64,000 nucleotides of DNA from JAUWKC01 sp035529895 (GCA_035529895.1 DATKVV010000096.1:1-64000), one strand, 5' to 3'. Shown: positions 9,415-18,982, counted from the first letter of the stretch. Numbers and translations: made by a program. The notes: generated by a model from the sequence alone, not told the origin.

Positions 9415-11292
9415 ATGGAACCTGACAATAACGTTGATTACGTCGGATTGGTAAAACAGGCCCAGCTCGGCGACAGGGAGTCTCTTGAGCGCCTGGCCGG
9501 GCTGGTCAGGGAGCGTTTGCGCGTAGATGTTTACCGCCTTACGCTTCGGCCCGACCTGACACAGGATATCGTACAGGAGAGTATGCTCGAAATGTTTAAG
9601 GTACTGGGTAAATTGAAGGAAGCGGAGAGGTTTTGGCCCTGGCTGTACAGGATTGCCCTCAACAAAATGCACCATTGTTACAGGACCGAGAGGCAGCAAA
9701 AAACAATGACCGTCTCTGCTGCCAGGGACTGCCTCGACAAAAAAGACGGCGACGAAGCGATGGCCAATATGGCAGGCCAGGAATTAAAGCAGATTGTCTT
9801 TAGGGCAATGCAGGGGCTCAAACCCGAGTTCAGGGCTGTTTTGACCATGCGTTGCTACAGAGAGATGGAGTATTCCCTGATTGCCGAATCGATGGGCTGC
9901 AGCGAGTTTGCCGCCAAGATGCTCTTCTACAGGGCGAAAAACGCACTTAAAAAACAGCTCTCCCGCCAGGGCTTCGGCAAGGGTTCGCTGCTGATGGCTC
10001 TGGTTCTGTTCGGCAAGATGACGGCTCCGAGCGAGGCGGCGGCGGCACAGTTGTCAGTAAGCGCGGCGGCCGCCAAGGTGGGCGTGGCAGCCGGCCTGCT
10101 GGGAGTATTGAGCAGCAAAACAGCCGTTATCTCTCTGGCGGCAGCCGGCGCGCTGGCTGTCGGTACGATAGTGGCTACTTCGGGACCCGATGGGCCCGCG
10201 GCAGCGCCTGAGCAAACGCCGGTTGCAGATTCACACGTTGCCGCAAGACCGGGCCGGGCGGCAGAAGCCGCCGACGAACACTGGTATTACTTCCCGCAGG
10301 GCGCGGATGGGCCTGTACTGATATGGGCGATAAACTCGGAACCGCAGGGTGAAGGGCCGCGGTGCGTGTGGCACCAAAACGAACGAGGCAACTATCGCTT
10401 CGACGCGCGCAAAAATACGGTTTACATCGAAAACTATCGAAAGTGGCGAAGCGACCTGGCGGTCTGGCGGCTGCCTGTCGATACACCGGAATTGACGGAG
10501 TTCCTTTCCCGCGTGGACGGCCGCGGCGCACAGATCGACTACGTCGCCGATACAGCACAGGGGCTGCTGGTCATCGCCAGAGCAGACGGAAAGGAAAACG
10601 GCAGTAGTTCGCAGATAGTCCGTCACGAGCACCTGCTGGATGAGGAATATTTTCTGTACGACCGGCCGGCGGGCGCAAAAACCATCGACAATCGCGACCA
10701 GATGCATAAACGGGGCTGGACTTACTTTGCGGTCGAGGGTCGGATAAACGCAGAAAGAGTTTCGGGTGTTGGACGTTTACCCTTTGTGTATGCCCAGAGC
10801 CAGGCCCACACCCCCTGGCTCATAATCAGAGTCGGCAGCCATCACAAGATTGCCGACAGCGGCGTCGAGGCGCTGGTCTATGACGAAAGCGGCAACGTGG
10901 CCGCCAGCTACCGGGCAGGCACCTTCTTCAAAGGACTCACCAGGCCCTGGATGGGACTGCATGCGATTGATACGGTCCGTCGGGACGCCGCGGAGCAACG
11001 GGTGTGGTCCGAGACGAAATACAACGGCGGAGAGCTAAAGGCGGAAGTTATCCTGACCTGCGGCCAGGGCAGGCTCGTTTATACCATTGATATGGAAACG
11101 GATGTTATCGATGCAATAACGATTTCGACAAGTGACGGCAAAGAAGGACAGTTGAGGTTCTCTTATCTGCAGAATATTGACCAGCCCGGCGGCGAATTCG
11201 TTCAGCCGCGAATCAGCGGCAGTTACGCAGGCAAACGCCGGGCAAGCCCCGGCATCCTCTGGCTGCTGCAACTGGCGACTCGTGACCCATGA
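9415..11292 (+). CDS. ECF-type sigma factor with membrane segment and C-terminal domain
   Basis: A 625-residue fusion. Residues 1-190 form an ECF sigma factor: region 2 has LRPDLTQDIVQESMLEMF and FWPWLYRIALNK, and region 4 has MKGLKPEFRA-like spacing with LTMRCYREMEYSLIAESMG and FAAKMLFYRAKNALKK. Residues 205-257 are alanine-rich and hydrophobic (VGVAAGLLGVL, AVISLAAAGALAVG), a probable membrane anchor. About 350 residues follow with no recognised domain, predicted outside the membrane. No anti-sigma gene is adjacent, so the tail could be a built-in regulator. The 3' end has a short direct repeat (GACTCGTGACCC, twice) spanning the stop codon. ATG 9415 lacks a strong ribosome site. Confidence 0.82.
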   Translation: MEPDNNVDYVGLVKQAQLGDRESLERLAGLVRERLRVDVYRLTLRPDLTQDIVQESMLEMFKVLGKLKEAERFWPWLYRIALNKMHHCYRTERQQKTMTVSAARDCLDKKDGDEAMANMAGQELKQIVFRAMQGLKPEFRAVLTMRCYREMEYSLIAESMGCSEFAAKMLFYRAKNALKKQLSRQGFGKGSLLMALVLFGKMTAPSEAAAAQLSVSAAAAKVGVAAGLLGVLSSKTAVISLAAAGALAVGTIVATSGPDGPAAAPEQTPVADSHVAARPGRAAEAADEHWYYFPQGADGPVLIWAINSEPQGEGPRCVWHQNERGNYRFDARKNTVYIENYRKWRSDLAVWRLPVDTPELTEFLSRVDGRGAQIDYVADTAQGLLVIARADGKENGSSSQIVRHEHLLDEEYFLYDRPAGAKTIDNRDQMHKRGWTYFAVEGRINAERVSGVGRLPFVYAQSQAHTPWLIIRVGSHHKIADSGVEALVYDESGNVAASYRAGTFFKGLTRPWMGLHAIDTVRRDAAEQRVWSETKYNGGELKAEVILTCGQGRLVYTIDMETDVIDAITISTSDGKEGQLRFSYLQNIDQPGGEFVQPRISGSYAGKRRASPGILWLLQLATRDP

Positions 11293-11358
11293 CTCGTGAC
11301 CCGCCAAAAAGCGGGCAAGTGACAAAAGTAGAAAAATCTGAAAGAAAGGGAGGCGTTT

Positions 11359-14352
11359 ATGAAGGCGGAAAAAGTTAGACAGGTAGTTGTAACAGTATTG
11401 ATTGCCTTGGCTATTCGTGGGCAGGCCTTGGCTGCATGGACCGAACCCGTACCCGTGGATCAGGTCAACACGCAGTACGACGAGTGGGCACCATTTTTGT
11501 CCTTCGACGGGCTGTCACTTTACTTTGGGAGGCTTTACACCGACAGTTACTTCTACGCGCGTATATACGAGGCACGACGTGACGAGCCAACGGGGCCATT
11601 TACGTCAGTAACCGAAGTGCTTAAATCAACCGGGCGGCATCTTCTTTCGCCGTGGGTTTCACCTGACAATCTGCGGATGTACTATCACGAAGAGGGGCCG
11701 ACATGGAAGTTGAAGATGAGCGAACGGGCCAGCGCAACCGATGCGTGGCCGCAGGGTGCCGACATAGGCGAACTATGCGCTCTGGGCAATGTTGCCGGAC
11801 CCAGCCTGACCGCCGACGAATCGATAATCTTCTTTTGTTCAAAGAATATAGCGGGCGGACAGGGCGACTTTGATATCTGGACGGCGGTGCGACCTGATAG
11901 AAGTTCGCCGTTCGCCAACGTCAGGAATCTTACAGAGATTAACACAGGCGCATCCGAAGGCGCTCCCTCGATTTCAACCGACGGTCTTACGCTGTACTTT
12001 GACTCTGGCCCGAATGGGGCAATCCAATTATTTAAGACCACGCGAGAGGCCCTGGACCAGCCTTTTGGCCTTGCTGAACATCTGTCATTTTTGGACACTC
12101 CCGGCGGCCACAGCGCCGCTCCAAGCATGAGCAGCGGCGGCACGATTCTTCACTTTAACAGGTTTTTAAGTGGAGAACCACGTGATATCTGGGTTTCGTA
12201 CTGGACCCAAGATGGATTGGTTGGCCATTGGAAGTTCGATGAGGGCAGCGGAACGACGGCTTATGACTCGGCCGGTACTAACAACGGCACGCTGGTCAAC
12301 GGCCCCGTCTGGACTTCCGGAAAAATCGCAGGCGCATTGCGCTTTGACGGCATAGATGACTACGTTCGGGTGAATGATGACCCCAGTCTGGACGGAATGA
12401 ATGCCCTTGCGCTAACCGCCTGGCTCAAGACGGTTGGATCAGGTATCGACACAGGCGTTATACATAAGTATTTGCATTTTGACGGGGACAATTGGAATGA
12501 TTCGTTCTTTCTCAGCCTTAAGAATGATGGCAAAATAACCTTTTCATACAGTCTGGGTAACACACAGGTAGTCAAGACAAGCAGCACGGTTGTGGATGAC
12601 GACTGCTGGCATCAGATCGTAGGAATCTATACAGGTTCCAAAGGCAGCATTTACATCGATGGGAATCAGGCTCCTTTATCCAGGGATGACCCTGACCCGG
12701 GGGGACCAATAAACGACTCAAACCAAGATTTACTCATAGGCTGCGCCAACGCTGCTGGCACTCTTCAGTATTTCTTTGACGGCGAGATCGACGATGTCCG
12801 GGTGTACAACCGGGCTTTGTCGGCAGAGGAAGTCCGGCAGCTTTATGGGGGTGAACCTCCCGGTATTACGGCTACCTATTACGTTGACGGTGTCAATGGC
12901 AGCGATTCAAACGACGGCTCGACTCTGGAGACGGCATTTGCGACTATTCAGAAGGGGATTGATGAGGCCAACGACGGGGACACGGTTTTGGTCTATCCGG
13001 CCGTGTATCAGCAGGCCATAGATTTTGACGGCAAGGCCATAACGGTGCAGGGCGTGGCGACTGCCGCTGGTGTGCCTGTGCTCGAAACTCCAATGGATTA
13101 CGCGGTCTCGTTCTATACGGCTGAAGGGTCGGACAGCGTACTGAAGAATTTTGTCATTCGTAACAGCTTTCGTGCCGCTTTTATAGCGGCCGCCTCGCCC
13201 ACCCTCAGCAATTTGACGGTGGTAGATAACGATTTCGGAATCGCGGCCTACGCCGGCAGCCAGCCGGATATCAGCAACTGCATCTTCTACAACAATACCG
13301 ACGGCGACCTCTTCCAGTGCCAGGCGCTATACAGTTGGACACAGCAAGGCGCCGCCACGCTTACAGAAGGCCTCGTTTCCTGCTGGAACTTCGATGAGGG
13401 CAGCGGAACGACGGCCTATGACTCCGCCGGTACTAACAACGGCACCCTGGTCAACGGCCCCGTCTGGACAACCGGAAAAATCGCAGGCGCATTGAGCTTT
13501 GACGGCATAAATGATTATGTCGCTCTGCCAAATAACACCCCAATCTGGCTGCCTCAGAATGATTTTACGGCAGCATGCTGGGTTTACTTCGATAAAGACC
13601 CGACCAGCACAGCTGAATTTATCCTCGACCTTCAATGGTCCTGTTGGAGTGTCCATGAGCTGAATACAGGCTATGGCATCTTCAGAAATGCAGTTGACGG
13701 TAAGGTAAAGTTCGCGATGGAGACCGCGAGCGCGGACGACGACTTGCGTTCAGAAGACGTCCTGGCGAAAAACAGGTGGTATCACGTAGTTGCCGTTCGT
13801 TATGGGACGACACAGGCGATATATCTGGATGGGCAGTTGAACGCGAGCCGAACTTGTTCGGGCGAGCCTATTAAGTTTGTCGGGTCGGGCAGCGACTACA
13901 AAGTTAACTTCGGCAGAGTTAGTAACGTATCGGAAACTCTGTATTACCTTGACGGAATGATCGATGATGTGCGCATCTACGACCGCGCTTTGTCGGCTGA
14001 GGAAGTCCGCGAACTTTACGAATACGCTCCGGGTGCGATGTTTGCTGATGCGGCGGGCGGGGATTACCACCTGAAGAGCGAGCGGGGGCGGTATTGGCCG
14101 GCGCATGACGTGTGGGTGCTCGATGATGTGACCAGCGCCTGTGTGGATGGCGGCGACCCGGCCGCGAATCCGGGGCAGGAGCGGACGCCCAACGGCGGCA
14201 GGATTAATATGGGCGCCTACGGAGGCACGGCCTACGCGAGTATGAGCGAATGGCCGATTCCCGAAGATAATAACCGCGACGGCATAGTGAACATGCTCGA
14301 TTTCGCTATGCTGGCGGATAAGTGGCTGCAGCAGTTAGACTGGGCCGAATAG
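11359..14352 (+). CDS. Large secreted LamG/beta-helix protein with dockerin-like C-terminus
   Basis: A 997-residue exported protein with signal peptide MKAEKVRQVVVTVLIALAIR. In order: PD40/TolB-like propeller repeats (residues about 40-290; GAPSISTDGLTLYFDS), a LamG/concanavalin-like domain (about 290-490), a right-handed beta-helix segment starting TYYVDGVNGSDSNDGSTLE, a second LamG domain (about 670-890), and a C-terminal dockerin-type calcium loop DNNRDGIVNMLDFAMLADKW. Such proteins bind or degrade polysaccharides outside the cell in this group; no catalytic residues are identifiable. The two LamG units share a nearly identical 126-bp stretch of DNA. The start follows AAAGGGAGG. It is 66 bp downstream of the sigma-factor fusion. 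Confidence 0.85.
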   Translation: MKAEKVRQVVVTVLIALAIRGQALAAWTEPVPVDQVNTQYDEWAPFLSFDGLSLYFGRLYTDSYFYARIYEARRDEPTGPFTSVTEVLKSTGRHLLSPWVSPDNLRMYYHEEGPTWKLKMSERASATDAWPQGADIGELCALGNVAGPSLTADESIIFFCSKNIAGGQGDFDIWTAVRPDRSSPFANVRNLTEINTGASEGAPSISTDGLTLYFDSGPNGAIQLFKTTREALDQPFGLAEHLSFLDTPGGHSAAPSMSSGGTILHFNRFLSGEPRDIWVSYWTQDGLVGHWKFDEGSGTTAYDSAGTNNGTLVNGPVWTSGKIAGALRFDGIDDYVRVNDDPSLDGMNALALTAWLKTVGSGIDTGVIHKYLHFDGDNWNDSFFLSLKNDGKITFSYSLGNTQVVKTSSTVVDDDCWHQIVGIYTGSKGSIYIDGNQAPLSRDDPDPGGPINDSNQDLLIGCANAAGTLQYFFDGEIDDVRVYNRALSAEEVRQLYGGEPPGITATYYVDGVNGSDSNDGSTLETAFATIQKGIDEANDGDTVLVYPAVYQQAIDFDGKAITVQGVATAAGVPVLETPMDYAVSFYTAEGSDSVLKNFVIRNSFRAAFIAAASPTLSNLTVVDNDFGIAAYAGSQPDISNCIFYNNTDGDLFQCQALYSWTQQGAATLTEGLVSCWNFDEGSGTTAYDSAGTNNGTLVNGPVWTTGKIAGALSFDGINDYVALPNNTPIWLPQNDFTAACWVYFDKDPTSTAEFILDLQWSCWSVHELNTGYGIFRNAVDGKVKFAMETASADDDLRSEDVLAKNRWYHVVAVRYGTTQAIYLDGQLNASRTCSGEPIKFVGSGSDYKVNFGRVSNVSETLYYLDGMIDDVRIYDRALSAEEVRELYEYAPGAMFADAAGGDYHLKSERGRYWPAHDVWVLDDVTSACVDGGDPAANPGQERTPNGGRINMGAYGGTAYASMSEWPIPEDNNRDGIVNMLDFAMLADKWLQQLDWAE
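12235..12360 (+). repeat. LamG-encoding direct repeat, copy 1
   Basis: A 126-bp segment almost identical to 13390-13515, offset 1155 bp, differing at roughly ten positions, mostly third codon positions. It encodes the start of the first LamG domain (FDEGSGTTAYDSAGTNNGT). Confidence 0.85.
13390..13515 (+). repeat. LamG-encoding direct repeat, copy 2
   Basis: Second copy of the 126-bp segment at 12235-12360, encoding the start of the second LamG domain of the same protein. Confidence 0.85.
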
Positions 14353-14382
14353 AGGCGGTAAGGCGCAGGTGGAGCTGGGTTT

Positions 14383-14418
14383 AGGGCCACGAACAGGCGG
14401 TTCGTGGCCCTGATTTTT
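14383..14418 (+). terminator. Rho-independent terminator after the LamG gene
   Basis: An 11-bp perfect stem, AGGGCCACGAA (14383-14393) with TTCGTGGCCCT (14401-14411), a 7-nt loop and a following T6 run. Confidence 0.85.
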
Positions 14419-14520
14419 TGCGCATGCAGCTTAAATAATGCGAATTTTTGTTGACAACAGCTCCGCAATGGATTAGATTGACGTATTACTGAATGAATAT
14501 GGGGGCAGAGGTACGATGTT

Positions 14521-15441
14521 GTGCAAAGAAGCTGCGTCAGCTCGCAGGGGGACGGGCGCGCCGTAAGGCCCAAAGGCGGGAAGGGATTCAGCCTGACCGA
14601 ACTGATGGTGGTGCTGGGCATCATCGCAGTGATGATGGGCATCCTCTTGCCGGCGCTGGGTAAGGCGCGCCGGCAGGCACGCGCAGTGCTCGGCATGAGC
14701 AACCAGCGCCAGATTGTCAGCGGCCTGAACCTCTACGCAATCGATAATGATTCCAGATACCCGGAATCCGTCGCCACCATAGGATTCGGCGGGAGCTGGC
14801 ACTGGCAGGACCCCCGAATGCTGACCGCCTACTGGAAACGCGACCCCGGATTGAATCGTTCAATGAGCGCATACCTGCGGGATTATATAGAGGATGCAGG
14901 CGTCATGTTTTGCCCGAGCGCGCCCGTCAGGTACCCCCACCTGCAGGCCTCATGGGACGCCGGCGAAGCCTGGGACAATCCGGATACCGACCCCAATAAG
15001 GACCCCGTATTCGGGACATATTGTTTCTACTGGAACTACTTGGGGATTCTGGAGAACGGCCGTCTGTTCAAAGGGCCGTCAGCCGGCCAAAGCAGGAGCA
15101 AATTGCTCGTAAGTGACTACTTCGGCTACGGGCATTGGCGCAGCCTGAATTCGTACGGCAGTTGTGAGGCGTTCAAAGGCGCATCAGTCACGCCGGGCGA
15201 GCCGGTCAACATGTTTGACTCGGCCTATTGGTCTGCTCGTGTTGATCCGAACACCTTCAATCCAGGCGCCCTCAAGATTAAGCTGCACGCCGGCTATGTG
15301 GATGGACACGTTGCGGATTATTCGCCTTCGCAAGTCGTACCGATGAGGATTTCGAAAGAGGCTGACGGTAGTAAGCCCTATCCCGACGGCACTGCCATAA
15401 GTCCGGGAATTTTTTACCTGCCGAAGAACGCTTTGCGCTGA
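14521..15441 (+). CDS. Prepilin-type exported protein with a long leader
   Basis: A 306-residue protein. The class III signal GFSLTELMVVLGIIAVMMGILLPAL begins about 23 residues after the GTG start at 14521, an unusually long but basic leader (QRSCVSSQGDGRAVRPKGGK). The globular part is aromatic-rich and ends with a HAGYVDGHVADY stretch, equivalent to the H-x9-DG-like ending of planctomycete prepilins. AGAGG lies upstream of the GTG. It follows the LamG gene after a strong terminator, so it has its own promoter. An internal start closer to the pilin motif is possible, although no in-frame ATG precedes it. Confidence 0.75.
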   Translation: MQRSCVSSQGDGRAVRPKGGKGFSLTELMVVLGIIAVMMGILLPALGKARRQARAVLGMSNQRQIVSGLNLYAIDNDSRYPESVATIGFGGSWHWQDPRMLTAYWKRDPGLNRSMSAYLRDYIEDAGVMFCPSAPVRYPHLQASWDAGEAWDNPDTDPNKDPVFGTYCFYWNYLGILENGRLFKGPSAGQSRSKLLVSDYFGYGHWRSLNSYGSCEAFKGASVTPGEPVNMFDSAYWSARVDPNTFNPGALKIKLHAGYVDGHVADYSPSQVVPMRISKEADGSKPYPDGTAISPGIFYLPKNALR

Positions 15442-15593
15442 AATTTGCGGGGGAGTCTTCACGTCGGATATATGCCCGGCCCAGGGATGCGAGGCAGCCT
15501 GATTCAAACCGGCTGATACCAGTAGTAATCCCTGCAACGGCACAATCTTTTCCCTTTTAAGGGTCCCATAACGCTTTTCGCCCCAAAGTGCGT

Positions 15594-15624
15594 CCCTCTG
15601 CCGGACGATAAGATGAGCAGAGGG
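15594..15624 (+). promoter_or_regulatory. Hairpin in the leader of the pilin-like gene
   Basis: CCCTCTGC (15594-15601) pairs with GCAGAGGG (15617-15624) across a 15-nt loop, 31 bp before ATG 15656. There is no T-tract, so it is more likely a leader structure than a terminator. Role unknown. Confidence 0.35.
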
Positions 15625-15655
15625 AAAACCGGAAAGGTCGTATCGGGGCCCGAAA

Positions 15656-16108
15656 ATGAAAAAGGGATTTTCGTTAGTTGAGCTGCTGATAGTGATAGCT
15701 GTCATCGGTATTGTGGCGGCCATTGTGGTACCCCAATTTCAGGACCACACAGTACGTGCAAAAGAAAGTGCGGCAAAAGCCGATCTTCGGATACTCCGAA
15801 CCGCTATCGAATTGTACGCGGCGCGTCACGGCGTTCCTCCCGGTTATCCCGGTAATGACCCATCGTTGTCACCGTCAAATCATCCGTTCACAATTCAAAT
15901 GATTACAGAGGGCAAGTACCTGTCGAAAATGCCTGCGAATCCATTTAGCGGCCAAAGCGTGATAAAACTAGTGGACAATAGCGAAGCCTTCCCTGAGGAG
16001 CCTCTTTTGACCAACCTTTACGGCTGGATATATAAGCCCGCAACCAAAACTATCAAGCTGAATTGGACTGGAACGGATTCGGCCGGCACTCCCTACTTTA
16101 GCTACTAA
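15656..16108 (+). CDS. Type IV pilin/GspG-like pseudopilin
   Basis: A 150-residue protein with a compact class III signal: MKKG, cleavage, then FSLVELLIVIAVIGIVAAIVVPQF, with Glu at +5. The next helix (RAKESAAKADLRILRTAIELYAARHG) and a PxGYPGNDPSL loop resemble the major pseudopilin GspG and archetypal type IV pilins, where a calcium-binding loop follows. Length is typical. It probably forms a pseudopilus subunit or a surface-attached protein. No secretion ATPase or outer-membrane secretin gene is nearby. No strong Shine-Dalgarno sequence precedes ATG 15656. Confidence 0.82.
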   Translation: MKKGFSLVELLIVIAVIGIVAAIVVPQFQDHTVRAKESAAKADLRILRTAIELYAARHGVPPGYPGNDPSLSPSNHPFTIQMITEGKYLSKMPANPFSGQSVIKLVDNSEAFPEEPLLTNLYGWIYKPATKTIKLNWTGTDSAGTPYFSY

Positions 16109-16132
16109 GCTGCTATAGCTGTTAGAATAGAC

Positions 16133-16161
16133 TTGTTCGCCTCGAGAGGTCCTGCTATAAT
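16133..16161 (+). promoter_or_regulatory. Sigma70-type promoter of the second spermidine-synthase-like gene
   Basis: TTGTTC at 16133-16138, a 17-bp spacer and TATAAT at 16156-16161, 33 bp before ATG 16195. Sequence and spacing match the promoter of the paralog at 5002. Confidence 0.65.
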
Positions 16162-16194
16162 ACTTTCGCCTGATATACAAGAAACGAGGTAAAT

Positions 16195-18426
16195 ATGAGC
16201 AAGTCAAGAAGTTTTCTCTTAATTGTCATACCCAGCGCGACGGTATTTATCTCCAGTTTTTGCATTATGGTGCTGGAGTTGGTGGCAGCGCGTCTGATTG
16301 CCAGGCACCTTGGCTCATCCCTGTACACGTGGACAGCGGTGATAGGGGTGGTCCTGGCCGGCATTACCATAGGCAATTATCTCGGAGGCCGCATAGCCGA
16401 CAGATTTCCCGCCAGAAAGGCTTTAGCCACCCTTTTCGCAATTTCATCGGCGGCTTGCGTCGTAACGGTCATATTGAACAACCTCGTCGGCGAGTGGATA
16501 TGGCTGTGGCGTTTTAGCTGGCCCGCTCGCACTTTTACCCACGTATCGCTTGTCTTTCTGCTGCCGTCGGTCCTGTTGGGAACGATAAGCCCCGTAGTCG
16601 CCAAAACGGCCCTTGACCGCGGTCTGGCCACCGGCAGGACCGTGGGAGATATCTACGCCTGGGGTGCGGCAGGGAGCATTGCAGGGACTTTCGCAGCAGG
16701 ATATTACCTGATAGCTGCAGCCGGCACCGTCGCTATCATCTGGATAATCGCAGCAACACTACTGCTGATGGCCCTCTGTTACCAGATAAGGTTCTGGCCC
16801 CTTTATGCCTGGGCGCTGGTGTTCATACTTGCTCTAACAATGGGTATGACGCCTGCCGACTGGGCAAAAAACACCGGGGCCGCCCTTGCTCTCAGACAGA
16901 AAACCGACCCAAAGATTCTTTACCAGGATGAGAGCCAGTATTGCTATATCGCCGTCAAGAGACTCTCTGATAACCCTGATAAACGGGCCTTTATGCAGGA
17001 CAAATTGATGCATAGCGAGATAGCCATGGGCGACATCCTGGATTTGCAGTACTCTTATGAGCAGATTTACGCCGCCGTCACTCACCGGCTAAGTGGTGGT
17101 AAGCAGAAGCTCTCGGTTCTTGTGATAGGGGGAGGGGGCTATGTCTTTCCTCGATATGTTGAAAAAGTCTGGCCCGGAAGTCGCGTTGACGTCGCAGAAA
17201 TCGACCCGCGCGTAACTGAAGCTGCCATGATGGCCTTCGGCCTGGCCAGGGACACTTCTATTCAAACTTATGCAATGGACGCCCGAAACTATGTAGATGA
17301 GCTGTTACGCCGGGAAAGAAATACCGGCCAGATAACCCGCTACGATTTCATCTACGAAGATGCCCTGAACGACTACTCCATACCGTATCAGCTCACGACA
17401 AAAGAATTCAATGACAAACTCGTCAAGCTGCTCACCGATGACGGCGTATATATGGTTGAGCTTATCGACGTCTTTGACAGCAGCTTATTCTTGGGGGCTT
17501 TTGTCTCCACTCTCGAAAAAACATTTCCCTATGTCTATGTAGTTACAGAAGCGGACCGCCCACGCGCCGCGCGGAATACTTTTGTGATTGTTGCCGCTAT
17601 GCGGCAGCTAAAACTTGACAACCTCAGCAGCGACTACAGGCAGGCAAGCCTGGATTTGTGGATATTCAGCGATGATGATATTGAGCAGGTAAAAGAAAAA
17701 GCACAACATATCGTTCTTGCCGATGATTACGCCCCGGTTGAAAATCTTCTCGCGCCGGTAGCACGCAGAAGCTCCGCGGAGCTGCTGGCTCACAGATACC
17801 TCGAAGAGGCGGAAGAGCTAAAAAAACAGGGCAACTGGGACGGGGCAATCGCCCGATATAAAAAGGTGCTGCAAGCCGACCCCACGATGTCAATCAAGGC
17901 CTATAACGATATGGCCCTAATCCTGGCCCAGCAAGGCAAACTTGAGCAGGCGGTTCAAAACTTCAGAGATGCGCTGGCATATAATGAGAAGCTGCATTTC
18001 AAGAATAATATGGCGAATATTCACTACAGCCTAAGCACCGCCTTGAGGGGGTTGGGCAGACTGCAGGAGGCGTCCGCCGAATCCGACATCGCCGTCAAAG
18101 AATTCCACGGGCAACTGGAAAAAAACCCGCAGTCTGTCAATACGCTCGTCAACCTCGGCGACCTCCTTGCAGAGAACCAGAAGTTTGCCGAAGCCGCCGG
18201 CTACTTTCAGCAGGCCGTGAATCTGGACCCAATGATTTTGCCGAACCACTTTAAGGTCATACAGGCCCTCGAGCTGGCCGGCCAGCTCGATGCGGCAATG
18301 CAAGCGACCCGAAGGGCCGTCGGCTTCTTCTCACAGCACAACCAGGGACAGGCCGCCGCAGCGCTCCAGCAGTATCTTGAGCTTCTCGAGTTTAAAAAAT
18401 CAAAATACAAAGGGCCGCTCAATTAG
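16195..18426 (+). CDS. Membrane spermidine-synthase-like/TPR fusion protein (copy 2)
   Basis: A 743-residue paralog of the protein at 5002-7221 with the same order: about six or seven hydrophobic segments (residues 1-215; CIMVLELVAARLIARHLGSS), a synthase-like domain with VIGGGGYVFPRYV near 311 and AEIDPRVTEAA, then TPR repeats (about 530-743; AYNDMALILAQQGKLEQAV). The two are similar throughout, so they arose by duplication of the whole gene with its promoter. Role inferred only: aminopropyl- or methyl-transfer at the membrane with a TPR partner-binding tail. GAGG lies 7 bp before ATG 16195. Its last 8 bp overlap the end of the convergent lipoprotein gene. Confidence 0.8.
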   Translation: MSKSRSFLLIVIPSATVFISSFCIMVLELVAARLIARHLGSSLYTWTAVIGVVLAGITIGNYLGGRIADRFPARKALATLFAISSAACVVTVILNNLVGEWIWLWRFSWPARTFTHVSLVFLLPSVLLGTISPVVAKTALDRGLATGRTVGDIYAWGAAGSIAGTFAAGYYLIAAAGTVAIIWIIAATLLLMALCYQIRFWPLYAWALVFILALTMGMTPADWAKNTGAALALRQKTDPKILYQDESQYCYIAVKRLSDNPDKRAFMQDKLMHSEIAMGDILDLQYSYEQIYAAVTHRLSGGKQKLSVLVIGGGGYVFPRYVEKVWPGSRVDVAEIDPRVTEAAMMAFGLARDTSIQTYAMDARNYVDELLRRERNTGQITRYDFIYEDALNDYSIPYQLTTKEFNDKLVKLLTDDGVYMVELIDVFDSSLFLGAFVSTLEKTFPYVYVVTEADRPRAARNTFVIVAAMRQLKLDNLSSDYRQASLDLWIFSDDDIEQVKEKAQHIVLADDYAPVENLLAPVARRSSAELLAHRYLEEAEELKKQGNWDGAIARYKKVLQADPTMSIKAYNDMALILAQQGKLEQAVQNFRDALAYNEKLHFKNNMANIHYSLSTALRGLGRLQEASAESDIAVKEFHGQLEKNPQSVNTLVNLGDLLAENQKFAEAAGYFQQAVNLDPMILPNHFKVIQALELAGQLDAAMQATRRAVGFFSQHNQGQAAAALQQYLELLEFKKSKYKGPLN

Positions 18427-18982
18427 CTTGACCCGCGACTTTTTTGAAAACCAGTTCGGTTACGGTATCAAGAGGGTCAACAGGCAGCTCGCCCGGCTCG
18501 GGGGTAAAAGCAATATATTTTGGAAAGCTAATCCATTCCGCCCGCCACTGCTGCCAATCCTCTGAAACCGGGCCGGCGAACAAATCGGTGCTGTTGCCTT
18601 CCAGCCAATCAGCACCCATATCTATGTGGAAAAAGTCTACAACAACCTCCACTGCTAATTCACGACTGCTCGCCGAGTAGCTGACTGTCCATCGGCCCAG
18701 CTTGTAGACGGCCTTGCCTCCCATCCTGGTCGGAACCGTAGCGGTTCCCCTGCTCGGCACTACCCTGATAAAGCCGCTGTCAATCACCGCCGATGAAATC
18801 GTTCCATCCGGCTCAAAAACAAACTCCCACTGGTTCTTGTCCGCTTGCCATCGGCCGACAAGGGCCTGCGGGAATTCGCCGCCCCCTTCAACAACCACAT
18901 CAACGCCCGGGTTCGCGCTTCGGCAGCCTGAAAGCCCCATCAGAAAAACGGCACATCCCACCAGCGCCACCAACTGCTTCAT
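18419..18982 (-). CDS. Predicted lipoprotein of unknown function
   Basis: A 187-residue protein. The signal MKQLVALVGCAVFLMGLSGC has a lipobox LSGC, so it should be acylated at this cysteine. The mature part has GRWQADKNQWEFVFEPDGTI, a beta-rich pattern seen in small lipocalin-like or heme/metal-sensor exported proteins, but I do not recognise the family. I chose ATG 18982 because AGGAG lies 7 bp upstream and the signal peptide starts there; an upstream in-frame ATG at 19018 would add 12 basic residues. The stop overlaps the convergent synthase-like gene by 8 bp. Confidence 0.7.
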   Translation of the reverse strand: MKQLVALVGCAVFLMGLSGCRSANPGVDVVVEGGGEFPQALVGRWQADKNQWEFVFEPDGTISSAVIDSGFIRVVPSRGTATVPTRMGGKAVYKLGRWTVSYSASSRELAVEVVVDFFHIDMGADWLEGNSTDLFAGPVSEDWQQWRAEWISFPKYIAFTPEPGELPVDPLDTVTELVFKKVAGQAN

